From Aliishimia sp963678085 (GTDB taxonomy: Bacteria > Pseudomonadota > Alphaproteobacteria > Rhodobacterales > Rhodobacteraceae): 64,000 nucleotides of DNA. Where the stretch lies: positions 868,001 through 932,000 of the forward strand of contig OY782680.1 in assembly GCA_963678085.1 (NCBI GenBank), read 5' to 3'. The notes under the pieces were generated by a model. The model was not told where the DNA came from. It did not search any database and saw nothing but the letters and a program-made list of their open reading frames with translations. Positions 1 to 8,650 of this stretch are shown piece by piece (positions within the stretch are counted from its first letter, which is position 1; every line of letters starts with the position of its first letter). The translations under genes and the position numbers were made by a program.

Positions 1-1
1 G

Positions 2-1081
2 AAAAGCTTGTTTTGGGCCGGTATGAATAAGGGCAAAAAATCCATCGCCGTGGACATGAAATCCGACGAGGGGCGGGAGCTGATCACGCAGATCATCACC
101 GCTCCGGGCGAGGATGCGGGGCTGTTCTTGACCAATCTGCGCGTGCGCGGCTGGATTGATTACGATAGCCTCAGCAAGCATCGCGAGGATCTGGTCATGG
201 TGACTTTGACCGGCGATCGCTTTGGCCGCCCGCAAGTGGATTATACTGTGAACCCAGCCCTTGGTATTCCAACGATCACGGGCCCTGAGGGCAGCGATGA
301 GCCGGTCGCCAATGCGCTGCCCGCTTGGGATCTGATTGCAGGGAATATGTGCGTTTCAGCCCTTTTGGCGGCAGAGCGGCACCGGCTGCGCGGGAAAGGT
401 GGGCAAGAGGTGGAGCTGGCTCTGAAAGATGTGGCGGCTGCAACCATTGGCCATTTGGGCATGATCGGGGATACAGCTTTGAACGCTGAGGATCGTGGCA
501 AAGCGGGCAATGCGCTTTATGGGGCTTATGGGCAGGATTTCCTTTGCGCCGATGGCAAGCGCGTGATGGTGATTGGTTTGACCCATCGTCAATGGCGCGG
601 ACTTGTATCGGCCACGGGTCTTGAAGAGGACATGGCAGCGCTAGAGGGTCGTTTGGGCGTGTCCTTGGCTGATGAGGGCAATCGCTGGCAGCACCGCGCG
701 GCCATCACCGAGGTCTTTAAGCCATGGTTCGCTGCACGCAAAGTCTCTGAGTTTGAGGGGGAGTTTAACAGCAAGGGGCTTACCTGGTCCGAATTCCGCT
801 CGGTGCGCGAGGCGTTAGAGCAGGATGCGGATATGAGCCTCAGCAATCCGATGTTTTCAAATGTGGAGCATCCGGGAATTGGCACATTTTTGACCCCCCG
901 CCACCCTGCGAATTTTGCGGCGATGGAGACCAAAAGCGCGGGCGCAGCGCCGGTTCTTGGGGAGCATACAGAAGAGATATTGGGCGATCTCTTGGGCCTT
1001 GGTGATAAGGCAATCGGCCAGCTCTTTGACAAAGGCGTCGTCGATGCACCAGGGCGCCGCTCTGGACAGTCGGCGGCTTAA
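2..1081 (+). CDS. CaiB/BaiF class III CoA-transferase (5' partial)
   Basis: The gene enters from the left edge already in frame, so its N-terminus is missing; the first possible start codon (TTG at 8) is internal. About 360 residues remain. Early residues contain WAGMNKGKKSIAVD, typical of the N-terminal Rossmann-like part of family III CoA-transferases, and the block VELALKDVAAATIGHLG follows where these enzymes carry their catalytic aspartate. The C-terminal part (HPGIGTFLTP, APVLGEHTEEIL) is also family-typical. These enzymes move CoA between carboxylic acids, often in fatty acid or C4/C5 acid catabolism. The sequence resembles the mesaconyl/2-methylfumaryl-CoA branch, but the substrate cannot be assigned from this fragment. 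It is convergent with phnM across a hairpin. Confidence 0.85.
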   Translation, partial: KSLFWAGMNKGKKSIAVDMKSDEGRELITQIITAPGEDAGLFLTNLRVRGWIDYDSLSKHREDLVMVTLTGDRFGRPQVDYTVNPALGIPTITGPEGSDEPVANALPAWDLIAGNMCVSALLAAERHRLRGKGGQEVELALKDVAAATIGHLGMIGDTALNAEDRGKAGNALYGAYGQDFLCADGKRVMVIGLTHRQWRGLVSATGLEEDMAALEGRLGVSLADEGNRWQHRAAITEVFKPWFAARKVSEFEGEFNSKGLTWSEFRSVREALEQDADMSLSNPMFSNVEHPGIGTFLTPRHPANFAAMETKSAGAAPVLGEHTEEILGDLLGLGDKAIGQLFDKGVVDAPGRRSGQSAA

Positions 1082-1096
1082 TCTTAGATATCCCGA

Positions 1097-1132
1097 GCGC
1101 CCGCAGACCTTGCTTCGGGGATTTGCGGGCGC
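1097..1132. terminator. Bidirectional hairpin between convergent genes
   Basis: A 9-bp perfect stem (GCGCCCGCA / TGCGGGCGC) with an 18-base loop sits between the CoA-transferase stop and the phnM stop. It lacks a long T-run, but its place between convergent genes suits a shared terminator. Confidence 0.5.
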
Positions 1133-1140
1133 ATCTTGAG

Positions 1141-2334
1141 CTATGCGATTTTGCGACCTCTGCTCCAGGCTCCGCGTAGGAGGGGGATGTCGCCAATGCT
1201 GCGCACCCTTAGCACGTCTCCTCGAAGGCCGGTTTGCACAAGGCCCCGGTCGTTAAGGCCAGCGGCGCGCGCCGGATTGATGGTGACTGTCGCGACAGCG
1301 CGCGGAAGATCATCCCAAAGCTGGGCGAGACGAAAGGCCGATAAAAGCAGCGCAGATGGCACATAGTCAGACGACACGATGTCCAGAAGATCCGACTTTG
1401 CCAACTGCTCGGCCGCGACGTTACCGGAATGTGAGCCGCCTCGGATGAGGTTCGGAGCGCCCATCATCACTGCGATTCCATGGGTGCGGCAAGCCTCAGC
1501 GGCCTCCAATGTGGTTGGAAATTCAGCAAATCCGACGCCGTTCTCTGCCGATTTTTCAACGTGCTCAGGCAAGGTGTCGTCATGGCTGGCCAAAACTGCC
1601 CCAAGGCGCGCCGCTTCGCGCACAGCCCCTGCCTCATGCTCGGCACCAAAGCGCTGCTGAAGGCTCAACAGGTTTTCAACATGCTCGGCAAATTCCGCAT
1701 CACTCATGCCGCGTTTCTTGGCAACATAGGTTTTCAGCGTTGAGAGATCCCGAAACTGGCGCTGGCCCGGCGTGTGGTCCATCAGGCTTACGATGCCAAC
1801 CCGGTCTTCGGGGCCAAAGGCGGCGAGCTCCTCTAGCAGAGTTTCCGAACAGATCTCGGCGCGCAGATGCAAGAAATGGCTGATTTTGAACAGCCCTTTG
1901 GCGCGGGCAGCCAGCAATTCGTCAGCGAGTTTTCGGGCATAATCAATATAGCGCCCCTTGCCACTGTGGATGGATCCCACGCGCATGGCATCAAACACGG
2001 TGGTAATCCCGGTTGAGGCCAGCTCCGCATCGTGGGCGATAAGGGCAGGCAAATGCGGCCAATCCACATCTGGGCGCGGCTCGATATGGCGTTCAACATT
2101 ATCCGTGTGCAGCTCCACAAGGCCGGGGATCACAAAATCACCCGCGCAATCCAGCGCGCCGTTGGGGACGTGATCGCCCTCGGTGATCTGCGTGATAATG
2201 CCCGCTTCTATGCTCAACGCGCCCGCGATGACCTGATCGGCAAGAACCAGCTTGGCATTGGCAAGACACAATGTGCCCGGCAGATCGCCATCATATTGCT
2301 CGGCTAAAGACGTGGCGGGAAAAGGAGAATTCAT
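1141..2334 (-). CDS. phnM: PhnM, ribose 1-methylphosphonate 5-triphosphate diphosphatase
   Basis: A 397-residue amidohydrolase-superfamily protein. In the C-P lyase pathway PhnM removes pyrophosphate from alpha-D-ribose 1-methylphosphonate 5-triphosphate, giving the substrate of PhnJ. The metal-binding start of the barrel is visible as PGLVELHTDNVERH near residue 73, followed by RPDVDWP, both characteristic of PhnM. A C-terminal amidohydrolase block (TINPARAAGLNDRGLVQTG) is present. The ATG at 2334 has GAGGG just upstream. It is the last gene of the phnGHIJKLNM operon, separated from phnN by about 200 bases holding only a doubtful small reading frame. Confidence 0.95.
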   Translation of the reverse strand: MNSPFPATSLAEQYDGDLPGTLCLANAKLVLADQVIAGALSIEAGIITQITEGDHVPNGALDCAGDFVIPGLVELHTDNVERHIEPRPDVDWPHLPALIAHDAELASTGITTVFDAMRVGSIHSGKGRYIDYARKLADELLAARAKGLFKISHFLHLRAEICSETLLEELAAFGPEDRVGIVSLMDHTPGQRQFRDLSTLKTYVAKKRGMSDAEFAEHVENLLSLQQRFGAEHEAGAVREAARLGAVLASHDDTLPEHVEKSAENGVGFAEFPTTLEAAEACRTHGIAVMMGAPNLIRGGSHSGNVAAEQLAKSDLLDIVSSDYVPSALLLSAFRLAQLWDDLPRAVATVTINPARAAGLNDRGLVQTGLRGDVLRVRSIGDIPLLRGAWSRGRKIA

Positions 2335-2534
2335 GACATACCCTCACATGGCAATCTATTATATACCCCAAAAAGACGGGCCGGGAGGCCTCCAAGGGTT
2401 CTGGAGCTCATCGGCCGTGTATGCTCAAGTAGCGTAACACCATGATGACATTGCGCAAATAGAGCTTTTGTGGCTCGTTTCAGATAAGCGTGACTGGTGG
2501 ATAGGCGTTGCAGCGCTTGGCGCATATTCATCAC
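2331..2534 (-). CDS. Doubtful 67-residue ORF between phnN and phnM
   Basis: This GTG-started frame overlaps the phnN stop (GTGA) and its own stop overlaps the phnM start (ATGA), the pattern of translational coupling. The product is basic, with no signal peptide or membrane segment, and I recognise no family. The same DNA holds a TATAAT at 2358-2363 (minus strand) without a good -35. It may simply be a leader or linker. The double 4-base overlap is the only argument for coding. Confidence 0.25.
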   Translation of the reverse strand: MMNMRQALQRLSTSHAYLKRATKALFAQCHHGVTLLEHTRPMSSRTLGGLPARLFGVYNRLPCEGMS

Positions 2535-3073
2535 AGCACATCGTCAAGTTGCGTTGCCGCCTGCGCGACGGTTTGCTTGAGCGGCCCATCATTGCGCAGA
2601 TGGATGATTTTTAGACCTTCTGGCAGCGGCTTTTGAGCCTCAGCAAGGCGGCGCGCGATCTCGTCCTCGGTTTCGCGCCCGCGCTCAGCCAGCCGCTTGG
2701 CCAAGGCCGACGGGTCCGCAGTGATGTTGAGAACGATGAAATTTACAAAGGTCGCCGCGCCCTCTTCCAGCGCCTTGCGCGAAAAGTTGACAAGGCAATC
2801 GAGGCCCTGATTAAGATGATCCTGCACCGTGACCGGGATTCCGTAATGCAGCCCATGTGCGCCCCAATGCACCGCAAATGCGCCGTTTTCGACCATCGCC
2901 TCAAAGTCCGGCACGGATACGGCGTCATAATCCTCGCCGCCCCGATCCGATGCCCGCGTGATCACACGGCGCACAAGATGCATATTGGGAAAAGCCGCGT
3001 GCAGCCCCGCCATCACACTGTCCTTGCCCACACCAGAGGGGCCAACAACTGCTATGAGCCGCCCCTGTATCAT
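2531..3073 (-). CDS. phnN: PhnN, ribose 1,5-bisphosphate phosphokinase
   Basis: A 180-residue guanylate-kinase-like protein. PhnN phosphorylates ribose 1,5-bisphosphate to PRPP, the last step in recycling the ribose carrier of C-P lyase. The P-loop GPSGVGKDS lies near residues 11-19, and the length matches the family (about 185). The ATG overlaps the phnL stop by four bases (ATGA), so it is co-translated with the C-P lyase genes. Confidence 0.95.
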   Translation of the reverse strand: MIQGRLIAVVGPSGVGKDSVMAGLHAAFPNMHLVRRVITRASDRGGEDYDAVSVPDFEAMVENGAFAVHWGAHGLHYGIPVTVQDHLNQGLDCLVNFSRKALEEGAATFVNFIVLNITADPSALAKRLAERGRETEDEIARRLAEAQKPLPEGLKIIHLRNDGPLKQTVAQAATQLDDVL

Positions 3074-3753
3074 GCGGCTGCTCCGGGTGTATAAAGGCTT
3101 ACATCAATCTGCCGATCACACACGCGGGCACGGGCGGCCTCGTCGTGAAAGATCCCGATGATCGCCGCGCCGCGCGCCTTAGCCTCTTCGATCAGGGATA
3201 GGACAACTTCGCGACTGGTGGCATCTAGGCTGGCCGTGGGCTCATCCAGCAACATTGCCGGATAGCTATGGGCAAAGCCGCGCGCGATATTGACCCGTTG
3301 CTGCTCGCCCCCTGAAAAGGTGGTGGGAGACAGAGACCATAGCCGTTCGGGGATGTTAAGTTGCATCAAAAGCTCTTTGGCCCGCGCCTGAGCCGCATCG
3401 GCGCAGACCCCAAGCGCGCGTAAAGGCTCGGCCACCACCTCAAGGGTAGGCACACGCGGAACCACGCGCAGGAACTGGCTGACATAGCCCAAAACCTCGC
3501 GGCGCAGCGCAATAATCTCACGCGGCTCAGCTTGGACCAGATCAATATCCCCGATGCGGATCTCGCCCGCTTGGGTGAGGTAATTGCCGTAGATCATCCG
3601 CATGAGCGTCGATTTCCCCGCACCAGAGGCCCCGGTCAGCGCAACGCATTCGCCCGGCGCAACCGAAAAGGACATATCGCTAATTACCTCGATCACCGCA
3701 CTGCCTTGATTATGTAGGGTGAAGGTCTTGGAAACGTTTTGAAGCTCAATCAT
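3070..3753 (-). CDS. phnL: PhnL, ABC-type ATPase of the C-P lyase complex
   Basis: A 227-residue ABC ATPase with Walker A GASGAGKST (near residue 41), signature FSGGEQQRVNIARG and Walker B MLLDEPTASLD. PhnL is not a transporter ATPase: it belongs to the cytoplasmic C-P lyase machinery and is required for ribose-triphosphate phosphonate synthesis. It starts 3 bases after the phnK stop and overlaps phnN by 4 bases. Confidence 0.95.
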   Translation of the reverse strand: MIELQNVSKTFTLHNQGSAVIEVISDMSFSVAPGECVALTGASGAGKSTLMRMIYGNYLTQAGEIRIGDIDLVQAEPREIIALRREVLGYVSQFLRVVPRVPTLEVVAEPLRALGVCADAAQARAKELLMQLNIPERLWSLSPTTFSGGEQQRVNIARGFAHSYPAMLLDEPTASLDATSREVVLSLIEEAKARGAAIIGIFHDEAARARVCDRQIDVSLYTPGAAA

Positions 3754-3756
3754 GGC

Positions 3757-4560
3757 TCACACCTGCAAAACAGAACTGACAAGAAGTTGGCTATAGGCGT
3801 GTTGCGGATCGTCCAGCACTTGATCGGTCAGCCCCGCTTCAACCACGTGACCGGACTTCATCACCATCAAACGATCGGCCAATAGACGCACCACAGCCAA
3901 ATCATGGGTCACGATAATCGCCGAAAGCCCCATATCCCGCACAAGGCCTCGCACCAGATCCAGCAGGCGTGCTTGCACGGAGACATCGAGCCCGCCCGTG
4001 GGTTCATCCATAAAGACCAGACGCGGCCCAGTGACTAGGTTGCGCGCGATCTGCAAACGCTGCTGCATCCCGCCGGAAAAGGTCGTGGGACGGTCATCAA
4101 TACGGGAGGCGTCAATCTCGACCCGTTCCAGCCAATCGAGCGCCTTGCTGCGGATATCGCCATAGTGACGCGCGCCCACAGCCATGAGCCGCTCTCCTAC
4201 GTTGCCGCCCGCGCTCACGCCCATACGCAGCCCATCGCGGGCATGTTGGTGAACAAAGGCCCAATCCGTGCGCCCCAGCATCCGCCGCTCTGGCTCGGAC
4301 ATGGTGACCGTATCTTTGGGGCCATCATTCTTGTGCCCTATCGCTTCGCTACTTGAGGGCCTGCGCGTATCATACACCACCTGCCCCGCATCGGGCGCTA
4401 GATGCCCCGCCAAGCAATTGAGCAGCGTGGATTTGCCCGAGCCACTCTCGCCAACGATGCCCATGACTTCGCCGGGATAAAGGTCAAAGGACACATCCGC
4501 GCAGCCAATATGCGCACCATAGCGTTTGGTGATGCCCTGAACGGAGAGAAGGGGGGTCAT
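3757..4560 (-). CDS. phnK: PhnK, ABC-type ATPase of the C-P lyase core complex
   Basis: A 267-residue ABC ATPase that in E. coli docks on the PhnGHIJ core. Visible motifs are Walker A GESGSGKST (near residue 37), signature FSGGMQQRLQIARN, Walker B VFMDEPTGGLD and a switch histidine in VTHDLAV. A segment around residues 70-90 is rich in charged residues and looks like a small lineage insertion. The start overlaps the phnJ stop by four bases (ATGA). Confidence 0.95.
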   Translation of the reverse strand: MTPLLSVQGITKRYGAHIGCADVSFDLYPGEVMGIVGESGSGKSTLLNCLAGHLAPDAGQVVYDTRRPSSSEAIGHKNDGPKDTVTMSEPERRMLGRTDWAFVHQHARDGLRMGVSAGGNVGERLMAVGARHYGDIRSKALDWLERVEIDASRIDDRPTTFSGGMQQRLQIARNLVTGPRLVFMDEPTGGLDVSVQARLLDLVRGLVRDMGLSAIIVTHDLAVVRLLADRLMVMKSGHVVEAGLTDQVLDDPQHAYSQLLVSSVLQV

Positions 4561-5417
4561 GCAGCGTCCTTTCCGATATGGCCTGCGGCGCGGCGGGTTT
4601 CGCAGTAATCCGTGTCAGAGCAAACAAACATCCGCCCGCCCGCATCATCAACGATCACCTCATCAAGATAGCTGCCTGTTGCGCCGCATAGTCCGCAGCA
4701 ATGATCGGCCTTAGAGGGCTCGAACGGGTGATCCTCGAAATCAAGCGAGACCACCTGCGTAAAGGGCGGCAGCGCGTAGATCCGTTGCTCGCGCCCTGCG
4801 CCGAAAAGCTGGATCGCAGCCATGCCGCCCAGTTTCGGATTGTCGAATTTGGGGATGGGTGAGGGGTCCATCACGTAGCGCCCTTCGACCTTTACGGGGT
4901 AGGCATAAGATGTCGCGATATGGCCGTGGCGGGCGATATCCTCGTAAAGCTTCACATGCATGAGGCCATATTCTTCCAGCTCATGCATCTTGCGCGTCTC
5001 ACTTTCGCGCGGCTCCAAAAAGCGCAAGGGCTCAGGGATAGGCACTTGGTAGACGATGATCTGCTCATCCGTCAGCGGCTCTTCGGGGATGCGGTGGCGG
5101 GTTTGAATCACCGTCGCGTCGCCGGTCACAGTCGTCGTCTCAACCCCGGCTGTGCGCTCAAAAAAGGAGCGGATCGAGACAGCATTGGTGGTGTCATCCG
5201 CGCCCTGATCAATGACCTTGAACCTATCGTCAGGCGTGAGAATCGCCGCAGAAACCTGCACACCGCCCGTGCCCCAGCCATACGGCATAGGCATTTCCCG
5301 GCTGGCAAAGGGGACTTGATACCCCGGTATCGCCAGCCCCTTGAGGATCGCGCGGCGGATCATCCGCTTGGTTTGCTCGTCCAGATAGGCGAAGTTATAC
5401 TCGGAAGTCTCTGTCAT
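4557..5417 (-). CDS. phnJ: PhnJ, radical SAM C-P lyase
   Basis: The catalytic subunit that cleaves the C-P bond of 5-phosphoribosyl-1-methylphosphonate by a radical SAM reaction. The 286-residue protein carries cysteines at positions 241, 244, 266 and 272, which coincide with the numbering reported for the E. coli Fe-S ligands and radical-forming cysteine. PhnJ lacks the usual CxxxCxxC motif, and none is seen here. The N-terminal block NFAYLDEQTKRMIRRAILK is family-typical. About 250 bases separate it from phnI upstream, holding a small opposite-strand frame. Confidence 0.97.
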   Translation of the reverse strand: MTETSEYNFAYLDEQTKRMIRRAILKGLAIPGYQVPFASREMPMPYGWGTGGVQVSAAILTPDDRFKVIDQGADDTTNAVSIRSFFERTAGVETTTVTGDATVIQTRHRIPEEPLTDEQIIVYQVPIPEPLRFLEPRESETRKMHELEEYGLMHVKLYEDIARHGHIATSYAYPVKVEGRYVMDPSPIPKFDNPKLGGMAAIQLFGAGREQRIYALPPFTQVVSLDFEDHPFEPSKADHCCGLCGATGSYLDEVIVDDAGGRMFVCSDTDYCETRRAAGHIGKDAA

Positions 5418-5477
5418 ATCCCTGTGTCATTCCTGTGCTTGAAGCCGCTGGACAGTGAAGGTTTTTGAGGGGAACCC

Positions 5478-5651
5478 ATGATTTTGTTCTGGACCATGTT
5501 GATTGTGGCGCTTTTTGTCGGGCCCTATGTGTTTGATATGATTGTGCACTGGAGCTTGCGACTGATGGCGCGTTATCTGCCCAGTGACATTGCCGGACCG
5601 GATGGCTGGTTGGTAGATACCAGGGCTCGCACGGGTGTTTTTGATAGGTAG
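5478..5651 (+). CDS. Possible small membrane protein (57 aa), antisense within the phn operon
   Basis: An ATG preceded by GAGGGG at good spacing opens a 57-codon frame on the strand opposite the phn genes, filling most of the phnJ-phnI gap. The first 20 or so residues (MILFWTMLIVALFVGPYVF) form a strong membrane segment; the remainder is amphipathic and ends TGVFDR. I recognise no family. It could be a real single-pass membrane peptide or chance coding in a spacer. Nothing else explains why the operon has a gap here. Confidence 0.4.
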   Translation: MILFWTMLIVALFVGPYVFDMIVHWSLRLMARYLPSDIAGPDGWLVDTRARTGVFDR

Positions 5652-5666
5652 GCGCAGCGGTGGGCA

Positions 5667-6755
5667 TTACTCTGCGGCCTCTTGGATTTGACCGGCACCG
5701 GCTTCGCGGCGCAGCTTTCGCACCAGTTCCAACTCTGATTGGAAATCCACATAATGGGGCAGCTTGATGTGCTCCAAAAAGCCCGTCGCCTGGATGTTAT
5801 CAGCGTGATAGAGGACAAATTCGGTATCTTGCGCGGGCGCGCCTTCGAAATCTTCGCCAAGCTCTTCCCAACGAAGCGCACGGTCCACAAGCGCCATTGA
5901 GATCGCCTTGCGCTCACTCTGGCCAAAGACGAGCCCGTAGCCGCGGGTGAATTGTGGAGGTTCGGTTTTGGAGCCTTTGAACTGGTTGACGGTCTCGCAT
6001 TCGGTCAGGGTGATCTCGCCGATTTCCACGGCAAAGCCCAGCTCGGGGATCTCCATTTCAACGGGCACTGCACCAATGCGCAGCTCTCCGACAAAAGCAT
6101 GATTGCGTGCATAGCCGCGCTGCGTGGAGTAGGCGAGGCCAAGAGTAAATCCCTCATCGGCGCGGGTGAGGGCCTGGAGGCGCAAGGCGCGCTCGGCGGG
6201 CATTTCCAGAGGCTCGCGCGTGAGATCCGGGGGCGGGGTGTCGTCCGCGGGGGCCTCTTCGATTAGCCCCTCGCGGTTCAGGAATTCGGTGACATGTGGG
6301 ACATCGCCGGGGGTCGTCTCGCGCATGGGAGCCTCGGGTACATCGCCCTCAGCGGCCAGTTTGAAATCCAAGAGGCGATGGGTGTAGTCAAATGTTGGCC
6401 CGAGCACCTGCCCGCCCGGCAAATCTTTGAACGTGGCTGAAATGCGCCGATCACAAGACATCGCGCCCGTTTGCACAGGGGTACTTGCGCCAAAGCGGGG
6501 CAGCGTGGTGCGATAGGCGCGTATGAGGAAAATCGCCTCAATGAGATCCCCGCGCGCCTGCTTGATTGCCAGCGCGGCAAGGTCGGGATCATAAAGCGAG
6601 CCCTCGGCCATCACGCGGTTGACCGCAAGGCTGAGTTGCTCGCGGATTTGGGCCACGCTCAACTCGGGAATGGCAACATCGCCGCGCCGCTCTTCGGCCA
6701 GCCACGCATGGGCATTCTCAATGGCGCGCGCGCCGCCCTTTACCGCAACATACAT
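5667..6755 (-). CDS. phnI: PhnI, C-P lyase core / nucleosidase subunit
   Basis: A 362-residue protein starting MYVAVKGGARAIENAHAWL, a signature PhnI N-terminus. Within PhnGHIJ it displaces adenine from ATP to form the ribose 1-phosphonate triphosphate; PhnI alone has nucleosidase activity. Further family blocks are ERRGDVAIPELSVAQIREQL and KAISMALVDRALRWEELGE. The start codon shares one base with the phnH stop (TGATG). Confidence 0.96.
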   Translation of the reverse strand: MYVAVKGGARAIENAHAWLAEERRGDVAIPELSVAQIREQLSLAVNRVMAEGSLYDPDLAALAIKQARGDLIEAIFLIRAYRTTLPRFGASTPVQTGAMSCDRRISATFKDLPGGQVLGPTFDYTHRLLDFKLAAEGDVPEAPMRETTPGDVPHVTEFLNREGLIEEAPADDTPPPDLTREPLEMPAERALRLQALTRADEGFTLGLAYSTQRGYARNHAFVGELRIGAVPVEMEIPELGFAVEIGEITLTECETVNQFKGSKTEPPQFTRGYGLVFGQSERKAISMALVDRALRWEELGEDFEGAPAQDTEFVLYHADNIQATGFLEHIKLPHYVDFQSELELVRKLRREAGAGQIQEAAE

Positions 6756-7318
6756 CAGGACACCTTGGTGGTTCGGGGCAGCGCCGCTAGACGGTTGCCA
6801 GAGGTGAATATGAAATCAAGCCCGCGCGGGAAGAGCTGCTGATTGGCCTGAAAGCCAGCATCACCTGGCAGCGAAAGATAAGCGGCGTCGCGGATGCCCG
6901 GCCCGGTGAGTGTCGCGCCGCTTGGGCTCAGCTCTGGGCGCTCAACGATCAGCGTTGCTGAGCGGTCAGGATATTGCGATGTGCCGATGGGATAGCTGGA
7001 TAGGGGGAGCAGATCCTCCCATGTGCCAAGCGCAAACATAGAGTGCTCAGGAGCGGCCAAAGGCGCGCCGGTGTGAAAGGCCAGCCAAGCGCGCACCGCA
7101 TCACACTCAAATGCGCCCGCCAGATAGATGGGCGTATCTGTGTCGCAAAGCGTCAAAAGCACCACGCCAGCTGCAACAGAAAGCGGGGCGGGCGGCGCTG
7201 CGCCAGCGATCTCGTGGATGGTGCCGGGGCGTGCCATTGCCTCCATCACGTGACGGAAAGCATGCGCGGATTGAATGGCTGGGCTGTCAAATCCACCGGT
7301 GAGGGTCTCGGCCTGCAT
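6755..7318 (-). CDS. phnH: PhnH, C-P lyase core subunit
   Basis: A 187-residue PhnH homologue; in E. coli PhnH dimerises and binds PhnI in the core complex. Family blocks include FDSPAIQSAHAFRHVMEAMARPG near the N-terminus (residues about 8-30) and the final LDFIFTSGNRLAALPRTTKV. The ATG at 7318 shares one base with the phnG stop (TGATG); a TTG one codon upstream is less likely. Confidence 0.95.
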   Translation of the reverse strand: MQAETLTGGFDSPAIQSAHAFRHVMEAMARPGTIHEIAGAAPPAPLSVAAGVVLLTLCDTDTPIYLAGAFECDAVRAWLAFHTGAPLAAPEHSMFALGTWEDLLPLSSYPIGTSQYPDRSATLIVERPELSPSGATLTGPGIRDAAYLSLPGDAGFQANQQLFPRGLDFIFTSGNRLAALPRTTKVS

Positions 7319-7773
7319 CAATCTTCTCCCCGAACCATGGTGAAAAACTCGACCTTTGTGGCGGCGGCCTTTGCGGCGCGGGCGGCTTTGGCCTGTTCCT
7401 GTTCTGCTTGAAGCGGGTCTAAAACCGCCTGTTGCAGCGCGCTTGCGGCATCGGTTTGCATGAGCGCATCAACAAGGGCGGCGGCCTGCGCACAGGACTT
7501 GCGCCGACCCTGGATATAGGCATGCCCGACCTCTCCGGTTGCAAGCGTCAGGGCGCAGCGGGTCACAGTCATTTCGCCCAGGTTAAACGGCGCCCCTGTT
7601 GCACCCGCACGCCCGCGCACCATGGCGCTGCCGATCTCGGGCGCGCGCAGCCACGTATAGCTGGGGCGCTCAATGGCGGCATCAAGCAGCGCGGCAACCC
7701 GGCCCTCGGGGGCCTTGGCGAGCAAACCCATCCAGGCTTTGCGCTGTGAATTTTCGTCGAAAGTGTCTTTCAT
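7318..7773 (-). CDS. phnG: PhnG, C-P lyase core subunit
   Basis: The first gene of the C-P lyase operon. Starting at the ATG at 7773 gives 151 residues, close to the 150 of E. coli PhnG; a farther upstream start (7809) would run through the operator. Family blocks are RKAWMGLLAKAPEGRVAAL and GEMTVTRCALTL followed by GHAYIQGRRKSCAQAAALVD. PhnG forms the central part of the PhnGHIJ complex. The gene is divergent from phnF with about 80 bases between them. Confidence 0.95.
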   Translation of the reverse strand: MKDTFDENSQRKAWMGLLAKAPEGRVAALLDAAIERPSYTWLRAPEIGSAMVRGRAGATGAPFNLGEMTVTRCALTLATGEVGHAYIQGRRKSCAQAAALVDALMQTDAASALQQAVLDPLQAEQEQAKAARAAKAAATKVEFFTMVRGED

Positions 7774-7786
7774 CTCGACAAGTTTT

Positions 7787-7811
7787 CCATATACTATACA
7801 ACTATACACAT
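7787..7811. promoter_or_regulatory. Candidate PhnF operator between phnG and phnF
   Basis: Two adjacent copies of ACTATACA (7793-7800 and 7801-7808) give, on the minus strand, TGTATAGT repeated. GntR/HutC-family regulators such as PhnF bind GTATA/TATAC-type half sites. The position, directly upstream of phnG and 50 bases before phnF, fits repression of the C-P lyase operon and autoregulation. The assignment is by position and pattern only. Confidence 0.55.
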
Positions 7812-7854
7812 CTTAACAGAAAGCAGATCTAAAGCCAGAGGAGATTTGTAAATT

Positions 7855-8574
7855 TTGCATGACAGATCCGGCCAGACCCCCATTTGGAAAGCCATCGCTG
7901 ATGCGCTGCGCAGTGATTTGAACGATGGGCGCTATAATATCGGAGACAAGTTGCCGACCGAAGCCGCGCTTGCCGAGCGCTTTGGTGTCAACCGCCATAC
8001 GGTGCGCCGCAGTATCGCTGCGCTTGTTGAGGAGGGGCTGGTACGAACTCGGCGCGGGGCAGGTGCTTATGTGACGGCGAGCCCCACCGACTATCCCATT
8101 GGTCAACGCGTGCGCTTTCATGAGAATGTGATTGCTGCAGGCAAGAGGCCTGAAAAGCAACGGTTGAATGTGGAACAGCGCGCCGCCACCGCAGCCGAGG
8201 CTTTGGCGCTTGAAATTGCCCCAGGTGATGCGGTTTGCGCCTATCACGGGCTCTCGCTCGCAGATGGTCAGCCGATCGCCCTGTTTGAAAGCCTGTTTCC
8301 GCTTGAGCGGCTTGGGGGGATCATCAGCGCGCTGCAACGGACCAGCAGCGTGACCGAGGCCCTCAAAGACGCGGGCGTCGCCGATTATACCCGCGCCTCG
8401 ACGCGCTTGACCGCTTTGCGCGCCACTGCCACGCAAGCGCTGCATTTGCAGGTAAGTGAGGGAGATCCGCTGTTGCGCTCAACGAGTGTGAATGTGGATC
8501 GTTTGAGCCAGCCGGTGGAATTTGGCCGCACTTGGTTTGCAGGCGATCGGGTGACGCTGACGCTGGGGGCATAG
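7855..8574 (+). CDS. phnF: PhnF, GntR/HutC-family regulator of phosphonate genes
   Basis: A 239-residue protein with an N-terminal winged helix (PIWKAIADALRSDL ... KLPTEAALAERFGVNRHTVR, residues about 9-60) and a C-terminal UTRA ligand-binding domain ending at VEFGRTWFAGDRVTLTL. It is divergent from phnG, as usual for the PhnF repressor of C-P lyase operons. The only in-frame start is TTG at 7855, because a stop precedes it at 7849; AGAGGAGA upstream supports initiation there. A TTG start suggests low expression. Confidence 0.9.
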   Translation: MHDRSGQTPIWKAIADALRSDLNDGRYNIGDKLPTEAALAERFGVNRHTVRRSIAALVEEGLVRTRRGAGAYVTASPTDYPIGQRVRFHENVIAAGKRPEKQRLNVEQRAATAAEALALEIAPGDAVCAYHGLSLADGQPIALFESLFPLERLGGIISALQRTSSVTEALKDAGVADYTRASTRLTALRATATQALHLQVSEGDPLLRSTSVNVDRLSQPVEFGRTWFAGDRVTLTLGA

Positions 8575-8590
8575 CGCCCCGTCAAAAGAA

Positions 8591-8622
8591 GAAACCCCCA
8601 CCTGTAAGCGGGTGGAGGTTTC
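8591..8622. terminator. Hairpin terminator between convergent phnF and glycerophosphodiesterase
   Basis: GAAACC-CCACC pairs with GGTGG-GGTTTC around an eight-base loop. It lies 17 bases after the phnF stop and upstream of the end of the oppositely oriented neighbour, so it can serve both genes. Confidence 0.6.
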
Positions 8623-8650
8623 AACGATTGCATAATCGAGACGTCGATTT

